Assembly: GCA_900768075.1 (NCBI GenBank)
Contig: CAAGBN010000040.1
Location: 1 to 52,711 of the forward strand
Direction of reading: 5' to 3'
DNA: 52,711 bases
Source: Clostridia bacterium
GTDB taxonomy: Bacteria > Bacillota > Clostridia > Oscillospirales > Acutalibacteraceae
Below, in pieces: positions 39,575-47,547 of this stretch. The notes beneath the pieces were generated by a model. It saw only the letters and a list, made by a program, of their open reading frames with translations. It had not been told where the DNA came from and ran no database searches. Within the stretch, counting starts at the first letter, position 1, and each line of letters begins with the position of its first letter. Both the position numbers and the translations under genes were made by a program.

Positions 39575-41230
39575 TTGAGTGATAACTTAAAGCTCGCACA
39601 GCTTTTATTCCCCGATATAACAGAAACACCCGATGATATGGAAGCTAAGTTTCCCCCGAGAAATCTCAAAGAGGGCGTGAGAGTAACAAGACTTGCTCCC
39701 AGCCCCACAGGCTTCTTACACTTCGGTAACCTCTTCGCAGGTACAGTTGCCTACAGAACAGCTAAAACTACCGACGGCATCTTCTTCGTACGTGTTGAAG
39801 ACACCGACCAGAAAAGAAAAATCGAAGGTGCAGTCAAGGTTATGCTCGACGGCCTGGAGGCTTTCGGTGTAACTGCTGATGAAGGTGTTATCGGCGAAGA
39901 TATGGAAAAGGGTGACTACGGCCCCTACTACCAGAGCAAGAGAAAAGATATCTACCACGTCTTTGCAAAAACTCTTGTAGAAAAAGATTTAGCTTACCCT
40001 TGCTTCTGCAGTGCTGAAGAGCTCGACGAAATCAGAGCACAGCAGGAAAACGAGCCTCAGAAGGGCTACTGGGGCAAGTATGCTAAGTGCCGTAATCTTA
40101 CATTCGCTGAAATCGAAGAGAAAATAAATGCAGGTGCTCCCTGGACTCTTCGTCTTAAATCACCCGGTAATGCAGAAAATAAATGCTTTATCGATGATAT
40201 GATCAAGGGCAAAATCGAAATGCCCGAAAATGTTCAGGATATCGTGCTTCTCAAGAGTGACGGAATTCCTACATATCACTTTGCTCACGCTGTGGATGAT
40301 CACCTTATGCGCACTACTCACGTTGTTCGTGGTGACGAGTGGATGTCAAGCTGTCCCGTACATCTTCAGCTCTTCAAGTGCCTTGGCTTCAAGGTGCCCA
40401 AGTACGCTCACGTAGCTCCCATCATGAAAGAGGAAAACGGCGGTAAGCGTAAGCTTTCAAAGAGAAAGGACCCCGAAGCTGCTGTTACATTCTATATTGA
40501 GCAGGGCTATCCCAAAGAGAGCGTCAACGAATATATGATGACTCTTATGAACTCCAACTTCGAGGACTGGAGAAAGACCAACAAGGATGCCTCAATCGAT
40601 GCTTTCCCATTTAATCTTAAAAAGATGAGCGTTTCAGGTGCTCTCTTCGATATGGTGAAATTCAATGATGTATCAAAGAATGTTATCTCGCTTATGAGTG
40701 CAGATAAGGTTTATGAATACACTGCCGAGTGGGCAAAAGAGTATGATGCAGATTTCTATGCTCTTATCAGCAAGGACCCTGCACACTCAACTGCAATACT
40801 TAATGTAGACAGAGATACACCCAAGCCCAGAAAGGATATCGCTTGCTGGAGCGAGGTTAAGGATTATATCAGCTATTATTTCGATGAGCTGTTTGATAAT
40901 AATCTCGAAATGCCTGAGAATATCACAGCAGACATGGCTAAGGAAATCCTTGAAGCTTATATTGCTGTATATAACGAAAATGATACCAAGGACGAATGGT
41001 TCCAGAGAATGAAGGATCTTTGCGAGCCTCTCGGTTACACACCTAATGTTAAGGAATTCAAGAAGAATCCCGAAGCATTCAAGGGTCACGTAGGTGACGT
41101 TTCAACAGTTATCAGAGTTGCCGTAACAGGCAGAAGAAATACTCCCGACCTTTATTCAATTATGAGCCTTCTCGGTAAGGATAAGGTTATGGAAAGACTT
41201 AATATTGCGCTGAAGCATTTCGGTGCGTGA
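39575..41230 (+). CDS. gltX: Glutamate--tRNA ligase
   Basis: This 551-residue class I aminoacyl-tRNA synthetase has the HIGH-type motif as APSPTGFLHFGN (about 47-58) and the KMSKS-type loop as KLSKRKD (about 293-299), with a C-terminal anticodon-binding domain. It is longer than many bacterial GluRS and has several Cys in the middle domain (CFCSAEEL, about 145) but no clear zinc quartet. The start is TTG at 39575-39577, eight bases after AGGAGG. glnS follows immediately, so both Glu and Gln tRNAs are charged directly in this organism; whether this GluRS is discriminating is not visible. Confidence 0.95.
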   Translation: MSDNLKLAQLLFPDITETPDDMEAKFPPRNLKEGVRVTRLAPSPTGFLHFGNLFAGTVAYRTAKTTDGIFFVRVEDTDQKRKIEGAVKVMLDGLEAFGVTADEGVIGEDMEKGDYGPYYQSKRKDIYHVFAKTLVEKDLAYPCFCSAEELDEIRAQQENEPQKGYWGKYAKCRNLTFAEIEEKINAGAPWTLRLKSPGNAENKCFIDDMIKGKIEMPENVQDIVLLKSDGIPTYHFAHAVDDHLMRTTHVVRGDEWMSSCPVHLQLFKCLGFKVPKYAHVAPIMKEENGGKRKLSKRKDPEAAVTFYIEQGYPKESVNEYMMTLMNSNFEDWRKTNKDASIDAFPFNLKKMSVSGALFDMVKFNDVSKNVISLMSADKVYEYTAEWAKEYDADFYALISKDPAHSTAILNVDRDTPKPRKDIACWSEVKDYISYYFDELFDNNLEMPENITADMAKEILEAYIAVYNENDTKDEWFQRMKDLCEPLGYTPNVKEFKKNPEAFKGHVGDVSTVIRVAVTGRRNTPDLYSIMSLLGKDKVMERLNIALKHFGA

Positions 41231-41243
41231 AAGGAAAAGAACA

Positions 41244-42899
41244 ATGGAAGAAGCAGTAAAAGTATCTAATTTCATCCATGACTTCATTGATGAAGACCTG
41301 GAAAAGGGTGTCTACTCTCACGTGCAGACCCGTTTCCCTCCCGAACCCAACGGTTATCTCCATATCGGCCACGCTAAGGCTATACAGATAGACTTCTCAA
41401 CTGCTGAAAAATACGGCGGTACCTGTAATCTTCGTCTTGACGACACCAACCCCTCAAAGGAAGATGTTGAATACGTAGATGCAATCAAGGAAGATATTCA
41501 GTGGCTCGGCTATAAGTGGGACAAGGTTCTCTATGCTTCAAGCTATTTCGATTTCATCTATGAATGTGCTGTCAAGCTCATTGAAATGGGTAAGGCTTAT
41601 GTTTGTGACCTTACAGCTGATGAAATCAGAGAATATCGCGGTACTCTTACAGAGCCCGGTAAGAACAGCCCCTACAGAGAAAGAAGCATTGAAGAAAACC
41701 TTGACCTTTTCAAGAGAATGACAGACGGTGAATTCCCCGACGGCGCAAGAGTGCTTCGTGCAAAGATTGATATGGCATCACCCAACATCAATATGAGAGA
41801 CCCTGTAATTTACAGAATTGCTCACGTAAGCCACCATCAGACAGGTGACAAATGGTGTGTATATCCTATGTATGACTTTGCACATCCTCTTTCAGATACA
41901 AGAGAGGGCGTAACTCACTCACTCTGCTCACTTGAATTTGAAAATCACAGACCTCTTTATGACTGGTTCCTCAAAGAGCTTCAGTTCAAAGAACCCTCAC
42001 GTCAGATTGAGTTCGCAAGACTCAACCTCAACTATTGCCTTACAAGTAAGCGTAAGTGCTTACAGCTTGTAACTGAGGGTATCGTTGACGGCTGGAATGA
42101 CCCGAGAATGGTTACCATCAGCGGTATGAGAAGAAGAGGCTACCCTGCAGAAGCAATCAGAGACTTCATAGGTCGTGTTGGTGTATCAAAGGCATACAGC
42201 GTTGTTGATTTCGGTCTTCTTGAAGCTTGTGTAAGAGATAATCTCAATGAAAATGCTCCCAGAGCAATGGCAGTTCTTCGTCCTCTTAAGGTTATCATTG
42301 ATAACTATCCCGAGGATTTAATCGAAGAAATCGAGCTTCCCATCAATCAGGATAAGCCCGAGCTCGGTACAAGAACAATCCGTTTCTCAAAAGAGATTTA
42401 CGTTGAAAAGGAAGACTTTATGATTGAGCCTCCCAAAAAGTATTTCAGACTCTTCCCCGGAAACGAGGTAAGACTCAGAGGTGCATATTTCGTTAAGTGT
42501 GTCGGCTACGATGCAGACGAAAACGGCGAGGTAACAGCAGTGCACTGCACATATGACCCTGAAAGCAAGGGCGGTAACTCACCTGACGGCAGAAAGGTAA
42601 AGGGTACACTTCATTGGGTAAGTGCTAAAAACAGCACTACATTTGAAGCAAGACTTTATGACAGACTCTTCAACAATCCTAATCCCTCAGATGAGTCAAC
42701 AGGCAGCTTCAAGGATAATCTTAATCCTGATTCACTCACAGTTCTTGAGGGCTGTAAGCTTGAAGACGGTGTAGAAAATCTCAAAGTCGGCGACACATTC
42801 CAGTTTATGAGACAGGGTTACTTCTGTGTTGATACAACATCAACAGATGACAAGATTGTCTTTAACAGAACAGTTGACCTTAAGTCATCATGGAAATAA
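41244..42899 (+). CDS. glnS: Glutamine--tRNA ligase
   Basis: This 551-residue class I synthetase has the HIGH motif as PPEPNGYLHIGHAKA near residue 32 and the KMSKS-type site as LTSKRKC near 265. A two-barrel C-terminal anticodon-binding region is typical of GlnRS and absent from GluRS. The ATG at 41244, after GAAAGGAAAAG, is preferred to the in-frame GTG at 41223 inside gltX. The gene lies 13 bases after gltX, so they are co-transcribed. GlnRS in Firmicutes was probably acquired by transfer, but nothing local shows when. Confidence 0.96.
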   Translation: MEEAVKVSNFIHDFIDEDLEKGVYSHVQTRFPPEPNGYLHIGHAKAIQIDFSTAEKYGGTCNLRLDDTNPSKEDVEYVDAIKEDIQWLGYKWDKVLYASSYFDFIYECAVKLIEMGKAYVCDLTADEIREYRGTLTEPGKNSPYRERSIEENLDLFKRMTDGEFPDGARVLRAKIDMASPNINMRDPVIYRIAHVSHHQTGDKWCVYPMYDFAHPLSDTREGVTHSLCSLEFENHRPLYDWFLKELQFKEPSRQIEFARLNLNYCLTSKRKCLQLVTEGIVDGWNDPRMVTISGMRRRGYPAEAIRDFIGRVGVSKAYSVVDFGLLEACVRDNLNENAPRAMAVLRPLKVIIDNYPEDLIEEIELPINQDKPELGTRTIRFSKEIYVEKEDFMIEPPKKYFRLFPGNEVRLRGAYFVKCVGYDADENGEVTAVHCTYDPESKGGNSPDGRKVKGTLHWVSAKNSTTFEARLYDRLFNNPNPSDESTGSFKDNLNPDSLTVLEGCKLEDGVENLKVGDTFQFMRQGYFCVDTTSTDDKIVFNRTVDLKSSWK

Positions 42900-42914
42900 A
42901 AGGAGTATAAAATT

Positions 42915-43625
42915 ATGAAAATTGCTTATCGTATTATTACCCCGATTTTAGCAATCGGTGCAGTAGTTATGGGCCTTATGCTCAAGCTCTTCTACTTTGC
43001 AATCGGCGGTCTTACAGATGAAATCACATCAATCGTTACACTTGCACAGCAGTTCGGTGTAGCTACAAAGTTTGAATTCTCAGCTATTGAGATTATTCAG
43101 ATGCTTGTCGGCACTGATCTTAGCGGTGAGGTTGCTGCAGAGGGTGCAGAGGCTGCAACTCAGGCTAGCTTTATGACACTTGCAGAGCCCATTCTTCCTC
43201 ATCTTATTGCATTTGTAGTATTCTTTGTAATTGCTCTTCTTGTTTTCCTCGCAGTCGGTGTTCTTGCTGCTATCAAGGACAACAGAAAGGTTGTAATGCT
43301 CACATCAGTCGGCGGTCTTGTTATCTGCTTTATCTGCATTATCATCAGCAAGCTTGCTTTTGATAAGATTATCGGTGGTGAAATCAACCTTACAGACCTT
43401 GTAGGTATGTTCTCAGACAGCACATGGGCACAGCTTCTTGCAGCAGTTGTAACCATTAAGACAGCGACTCTTTCAGCAGGCTTCTATGCAGTCTTCGGTA
43501 TGTACATTCTTGTTATTCTTTGGACAGTTCTTGCTAACATGCTTATCAAGACACCTATTCAGATTGAAAAGAAGCACAGAAGAAAGAAGCCTCTTCCCAA
43601 AGTCTCAGCTATCTTCAACAGATAA
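42915..43625 (+). CDS. Small membrane protein in the gltX-glnS unit, unknown function
   Basis: This 236-residue protein has four clear hydrophobic segments (about 5-30, 93-118, 128-150 and 185-210) and a basic C-terminal tail (KKHRRKKPLPK). No family recognised. It begins 15 bases after glnS with AAAGGAG before the ATG, so it is likely transcribed with the synthetases, though the functions need not be linked. A dispersed repeat (family 2) starts at its stop codon. Confidence 0.8.
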   Translation: MKIAYRIITPILAIGAVVMGLMLKLFYFAIGGLTDEITSIVTLAQQFGVATKFEFSAIEIIQMLVGTDLSGEVAAEGAEAATQASFMTLAEPILPHLIAFVVFFVIALLVFLAVGVLAAIKDNRKVVMLTSVGGLVICFICIIISKLAFDKIIGGEINLTDLVGMFSDSTWAQLLAAVVTIKTATLSAGFYAVFGMYILVILWTVLANMLIKTPIQIEKKHRRKKPLPKVSAIFNR

Positions 43626-43687
43626 TAAGGCTTTTGTCAAACTTTTGCGAAAAGTTTGTGGAGTGCGGTGCAAAGCCCTGCCACAAC
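43626..43687 (+). repeat. Dispersed repeat family 2, copy 3 (diverged)
   Basis: Shares AATAAGG at the start, CAAACTTTT/AAAAGTTTG as the stem in place of CAAGCTTTT/AAAAGCTTG, and GCCCTGCCACAA near the end. The altered stem is still paired. Like copy 1 it starts at a stop codon. Confidence 0.75.
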
Positions 43688-43740
43688 ACAGCTAATATTA
43701 AAGTGTGGTAGGTTAAAAGTATAATTCATCATAAAAAGAA

Positions 43741-43762
43741 AAAGCTCCCGAAAGGGAGCTTT
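43741..43762. terminator. Terminator after the XRE relic
   Basis: AAAGCTCCC/GGGAGCTTT with a GAAA loop, T-rich on the minus strand and usable in both directions. Confidence 0.85.
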
Positions 43763-43965
43763 ATTTATCGTCTTCATAAACAATTATATCTTCGACTCTG
43801 CAATCAAGAATTTTGCACAAGTCACCGACTTTATGCGTGGTGATACCTTCTCCTTTTCTTATGCGGTCAATGGTAGCACTGCTGATGCCGTGTTTATTGA
43901 TAAGCGTATAGGTGCTTTCATTTTTTTTCTTTTAAGGTATTCCAGAAAGGAGTATACTTAATCAT
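43761..43965 (-). pseudogene. Frameshifted XRE-family regulator
   Basis: The minus strand encodes a Cro/CI-type protein of about 67 residues starting at the ATG at 43963-43965 (MIKYTPFWNTLKEK). A run of eight A (complement of T at 43921-43928) then puts it out of frame and a TGA follows at once. With seven A the frame continues to the TAA at 43761-43763, giving the standard helix-turn-helix (KHGISSATIDRIRKGEG). It is therefore a one-base frameshift in a homopolymer: a true pseudogene, phase-variable gene, programmed slip or sequencing error. Confidence 0.75.
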
Positions 43966-44009
43966 TTCAATCACCAATTTAATGATACTGTGATACTATG
44001 TTCTTGATA

Positions 44010-44029
44010 ATAGTCATAAAAACGACTAT
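44010..44029. promoter_or_regulatory. Operator-like dyad upstream of the XRE relic
   Basis: ATAGTC (44010-44015) and GACTAT (44024-44029) with an 8-base gap, in the likely promoter region of the minus-strand XRE gene. Direct repeats TGATACT lie nearby (about 43983 and 43991). Such dyads are common autoregulatory sites of XRE proteins. The rest of the gap to 44141 shows nothing else I can support. Confidence 0.4.
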
Positions 44030-44141
44030 AATATATGTATTAAGGTGATCGGCTGACTTGAAAGGGGCGTGTATAGTGCTTCTTGAAGAGACTTACAGAA
44101 AAGAAAGAATATCCAAATAATTACAGTTTCGTAACCTGCAT

Positions 44142-44169
44142 TGACAGATGAGTTTTAAAAGGCTATAAT
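44142..44169 (+). promoter_or_regulatory. Sigma-A-type promoter for the surface protein
   Basis: TTGACA (44142-44147), 16-base spacer, TATAAT (44164-44169), 30 bases before the ATG at 44199. Confidence 0.85.
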
Positions 44170-44198
44170 GAAATTAAAAAGAATTAAGGAGAATGTTT

Positions 44199-45866
44199 AT
44201 GAAGAATTTTGCAAAAATTTTAAGTGTGCTTATTGTCTTTATTATGGCACTGAGCATCAACGCTTATGCGACAGAGGCTGATGATACTGCGGCGACAGAT
44301 TCAGCGCAGCAGGAAACTACTGCACCTGATGCGACTGCACCTGAAGAGGAGACAACTCAGCCGGAAGAGGAAACGACTACTCAGCCCGAGATTGAGGAAC
44401 CTACTGTTCCTGAGACTCCCACAGAGCCTACCAATCCTACAGACCCTACAGAGCCAAGTGAGCCTGTAGAGCCTGAAATAGCTTTACCGAAAGCGCCCAC
44501 TGAAATCACAGCAGGAAGCGAAGGCTTCGGCTACAGATATATCAGCTGGGATGCTGTTGAAGGCGCAGAGGGATATGAGGTTTATATCAAGACCGACGGT
44601 GAATGGGTTTATCTGTCAACAACCAAAACAACCACTGAATTTATAGAAAATCTCATCAGTAACAGTGAATATGAGGTCGCTGTTAAGTCTTACATAACTG
44701 TTGACGGTGAAAAGCTTCTCAGTGAAGAGTTCTGCACAGGAGTTTTCTCTACTTCTGCAAGTGTTCAGACCACACGTCTTACTCTCGCAGCTACTAAAGA
44801 CGGCATAAAGCTTTACTGGGATACCTGTGACGGTGTTTCAGGCTATCGCCTCTTTGTAAAGAAGGACGGCAGCTGGGTTAAAATCAAGGATATCAACTCA
44901 CCCGATGAGAGTGTGTATCTTTATGAAGATGCTGAGAAGAACACAAAGTATCAGTTCAGTATCAGAACCTTTGCCAACGGTACCAAGGGTACAAAATGGG
45001 GTACACGCGTATCTAAAAGCATAAAATATCCTGATTTTACAAAATCTGAAATCACTTCCTGCACATTGACAAATTCATCAGTAACCATTAACTGGAGAAC
45101 AGTTGAGGATGCTGCAGGCTACAGAGTATATATTTATAAAAACAACAAGTGGACTTACTATAAGGGTATCAAGAAAACTACATACAAGGTAACAGGTCTT
45201 GAGGCTTCAACAATTTATAAAGTAAAAGTCAGAGCCTACTATCAGGAAAACGGTAAGACCACCTGGGGTACATACAGTGACGTTATGACCGTAACAACAA
45301 AGAGTAAAACCGTCAAGGCTTCAAGAGTCGCAAATCTTAAAAAGTACTTTACAGACGGTGACTGGAGTGTAAAGGTTGCCAATATGGTTGACGGCTACGG
45401 AGATAAGTTTGATTACACAATATCAGTTAAGGGTAACAAAATCAACGTTGCTTATGACTATAAAAATAAGAATATAATGGATTTTGAATATCTTATCGAT
45501 GTTGATAAGGAAACAGTTTATCTTATAATTGACTCTAAGAAAACATATGCAGTTCTGGATGATGAGTCTGCAGCTGTAATTGCCTACAGTGCATACCTTG
45601 CAGGCAGTGTATTGGATATGTCAACAGCTAAAAATGTTACAGCCAAGACCGCTGTTTATTCAGGTAAGACAGGCGTAGCTGAAACCTATAAGGACAAGGA
45701 TATAAATACAACTAAAACCTTCTATTTTGTAAATGATAAAATCACAGCTCTTACAGCTAAATATTCAGACGGTAGCTCAGAAACCTTTAAAATAAGCAAG
45801 ATTACCGACACGCCCTCAGCTTCACTTTTCAAGGTGCCAAGCGGATATAAAAAGGTTGCATACTGA
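44199..45866 (+). CDS. Secreted fibronectin type III protein with LolA-like C-terminal region
   Basis: This protein of about 555 residues has a signal peptide (cut near NAYA, about residue 24) and a Thr/Glu/Pro-rich low-complexity spacer (about 25-95). Three Fn3-like modules follow (about 98-185, 190-275 and 285-372), each with the YISWDAVEGAEGYEVYI-type strand. The C-terminal domain (about 385-553) has a KNITAK... sheet, a TKTFYFVNDKITAL strand and a final SLFKVPSGYKKV. That last domain resembles the C-terminus of the exported protein at 9417-10466. No LPXTG anchor, so it is probably secreted or wall-associated. Start at the second ATG (44199), better spaced from AAGGAG. Confidence 0.85.
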   Translation: MKNFAKILSVLIVFIMALSINAYATEADDTAATDSAQQETTAPDATAPEEETTQPEEETTTQPEIEEPTVPETPTEPTNPTDPTEPSEPVEPEIALPKAPTEITAGSEGFGYRYISWDAVEGAEGYEVYIKTDGEWVYLSTTKTTTEFIENLISNSEYEVAVKSYITVDGEKLLSEEFCTGVFSTSASVQTTRLTLAATKDGIKLYWDTCDGVSGYRLFVKKDGSWVKIKDINSPDESVYLYEDAEKNTKYQFSIRTFANGTKGTKWGTRVSKSIKYPDFTKSEITSCTLTNSSVTINWRTVEDAAGYRVYIYKNNKWTYYKGIKKTTYKVTGLEASTIYKVKVRAYYQENGKTTWGTYSDVMTVTTKSKTVKASRVANLKKYFTDGDWSVKVANMVDGYGDKFDYTISVKGNKINVAYDYKNKNIMDFEYLIDVDKETVYLIIDSKKTYAVLDDESAAVIAYSAYLAGSVLDMSTAKNVTAKTAVYSGKTGVAETYKDKDINTTKTFYFVNDKITALTAKYSDGSSETFKISKITDTPSASLFKVPSGYKKVAY

Positions 45867-45873
45867 TTAATTG

Positions 45874-45904
45874 AAGAACGCTCCCCGTGAGCGTTCTTTT
45901 TTTG
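45874..45904 (+). terminator. Terminator of the surface protein gene
   Basis: AGAACGCTC/GAGCGTTCT with a 5-base loop and a seven-T run. Confidence 0.93.
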
Positions 45905-45911
45905 CATATAA

Positions 45912-45975
45912 AAAAGACAGCCTGTTTTGCCGACATCCCATAAGGAAGCATTCAGACTGTCTTATCTTTTTTTGT
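45912..45975. terminator. Long hairpin, terminator-like
   Basis: Arms AAGACAGCCTG (45914-45924) and CAGACTGTCTT (45953-45963) with one mismatch and a 28-base loop. T runs on both strands (plus about 45967-45973, minus at 45910-45914). It may end transcription from the M28 side as well. Confidence 0.5.
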
Positions 45976-46022
45976 GGTGGGACTCTGTCCCACACCCTGC
46001 CACTCGCTGCATCGTCGCTGAA

Positions 46023-46120
46023 GCGCCACCTGTGGTGGGTGAAGCGAGACGAGGATGGCGCAGCGGTCAAAATTCATAGGCGCTCCAAGCTGTAATGAAT
46101 TTTGGGAACCGCAAGAGAAA
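46023..46120 (+). ncRNA. tRNA-like structured element (copy B)
   Basis: Shares with copy A (28148-28261) the segments TGAAGCGAG, ATGGCGCAGCGGTCAAAAT, GGCGCTCCAAGC and ATTTTGGGAACCGCAAGAGA. The central 10-bp stem is CAAAATTCAT with ATGAATTTTG (46068-46077 with 46095-46104), against CAAAATCGCT/AGCGATTTTG in copy A. A preceding hairpin, CCACC/GGTGG, replaces GTCC/GGAC. It lacks the T-arm part. The family 1 repeat is fused to its end at 46121. Confidence 0.5.
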
Positions 46121-46162
46121 GGGCGTTACTTTTGCTGGCGCACAAAAGTAACCAAAATGCGC
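46121..46162 (-). repeat. Dispersed palindromic repeat, family 1 copy 3
   Basis: On the minus strand the stem is GTTACTTTTG/CAAAAGTAAC. It lacks the GCGGCGAGCG tail and is joined directly to the tRNA-like element B. Confidence 0.75.
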
Positions 46163-46174
46163 TTTGTTATTTTA

Positions 46175-47392
46175 TTACTGCTTTGCGCCGTCGTCAAACA
46201 TCTCGAGCACCTTAACACTTGCTGCAAAGCACTTTGCAAGACAATCCTTGTTGAGTGCATCGGGATTATCAAGTCTTGTGTGATAGAAATCGGGGAGAGC
46301 GTGGTTAAGTGCTGTGATACCTGTTGCTCTCATGCCTGCCTGAGCAAATGCAGCTGAGTCTGTTGCACCGCCGAGAGGAGGTACAAAGCCCTTCTTACAG
46401 GGAATGCCGAGATCCTGACAAGCCTCATAGAAAAGGTCTGAAACATCCTTGTCAACCTTTACTGTTGAGTTAAGGTCACGGTAGTTAACCATAAGCTGTT
46501 CTGACTGTGCAATTGTATCGTATGAATAAACAAATGTGGGAACATCATTAAACTCGTCAGCGTGAGCCTCACACCAAGCCTTTGCACCGCGAAGACCTGC
46601 TTCTTCTGAGCCTGTCCATACAACACCGATTTCTGTGTTTTCAAGCTCAATGCCTTCATCCTTGAGGAACTTGAGGATAGCCATACCCATATAGCAGCCT
46701 GTAAGGTTGTCGTTTGCACCGTCAACTACTCTCTTCTTGTTCCACATAAAGTAAAGACCAAACCAGAAGGGTACGAAGATGAGTGCAATAAGACCGAGCT
46801 TCTTTGCAAGGTCATCGCCAAAAGCACCTGCAAGACGTGCGATTGAAAGACCGAGTACATAGAAAGCACCGAGGAAGCAAACCATCATATGAATATCAAA
46901 GCCGAGATATGTAAACATATATTTGAAGGGCCATTCCCAAGCTGCGTCAGGGTGACCGTTGAAGATTATTCTGCGCTTAACTTCGCCTGTGGGCTTTTTG
47001 AAGCCTGCTGCATTGTGACCTGTCTGCTCTTTGAAAACCTTATCTACTGTCTTTTTGTAAAGACCGAACTGAAGAACACAGAGAAGAAGACCTAATGCGA
47101 TGAATACGATTGAAAGCACGGGCATAAAGAAGTAGGAAATAAATGCAAGGAAGCAGCATGTGATTGTGAAATAAATCCAACCGTAGAATGAGTCGGGATT
47201 TTCTTTGAAGGAGTCAACATAAACCTTGTCACAGCCGTATTCCTTCATCTGCTTTGCTGCATAATCGCAAGCCTGCTTTTCGCCCTTTGAGCCGGGGCCA
47301 CGCTTTTCAAATTTGTTGCAGATGTATGTGATTTCATCAATCATATACTGAGCTGCAAGATCTTTTTTGTCAATGATTTGTTTGAGATTCAT
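46175..47392 (-). CDS. M28-family metallopeptidase with membrane segments
   Basis: This 405-residue membrane-associated peptidase has two closely spaced hydrophobic segments near residues 70-112 and two more near 168-215. The catalytic domain follows: RRIIFNGHPDAAWEW (about 139-153, first Zn His/Asp), GANDNLTGC (about 229-237, bridging Asp), VVWTGSEEAGLRG (about 258-270, base Glu), and a late GGATDSAAFAQAG with LNHALPDFYHT (Zn His near 385). The active-site set looks complete for an aminopeptidase. The insertion of membrane helices inside the peptidase domain is unusual. ATG after AAAGGAAAG. Confidence 0.88.
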   Translation of the reverse strand: MNLKQIIDKKDLAAQYMIDEITYICNKFEKRGPGSKGEKQACDYAAKQMKEYGCDKVYVDSFKENPDSFYGWIYFTITCCFLAFISYFFMPVLSIVFIALGLLLCVLQFGLYKKTVDKVFKEQTGHNAAGFKKPTGEVKRRIIFNGHPDAAWEWPFKYMFTYLGFDIHMMVCFLGAFYVLGLSIARLAGAFGDDLAKKLGLIALIFVPFWFGLYFMWNKKRVVDGANDNLTGCYMGMAILKFLKDEGIELENTEIGVVWTGSEEAGLRGAKAWCEAHADEFNDVPTFVYSYDTIAQSEQLMVNYRDLNSTVKVDKDVSDLFYEACQDLGIPCKKGFVPPLGGATDSAAFAQAGMRATGITALNHALPDFYHTRLDNPDALNKDCLAKCFAASVKVLEMFDDGAKQ

Positions 47393-47509
47393 ATTTTCTT
47401 TCCTTTCAGTATAAATATTTTCTTAATAATACTTTAACACATAAAACAAATAAAATCAATATATAACAATAAAAAAACAAAACGGTTAAAAGGTGTTTTA
47501 TAGCAAAAA

Positions 47510-47536
47510 AAAGCTGCCGGCATAACCGACAGCTTT
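47510..47536 (-). terminator. Terminator of the alpha/beta hydrolase gene
   Basis: AAAGCTG/CAGCTTT extended by CGG/CCG, with a T run on the minus strand (complement of 47505-47512). Confidence 0.85.
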
Positions 47537-47547
47537 ATGAAAGCGGA

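Noticed and set aside
44266..44469. 67-codon Arg/Leu-rich frame on the plus strand
   Set aside because: Frame-shifted reading of the Thr/Glu/Pro-rich linker of the surface protein.
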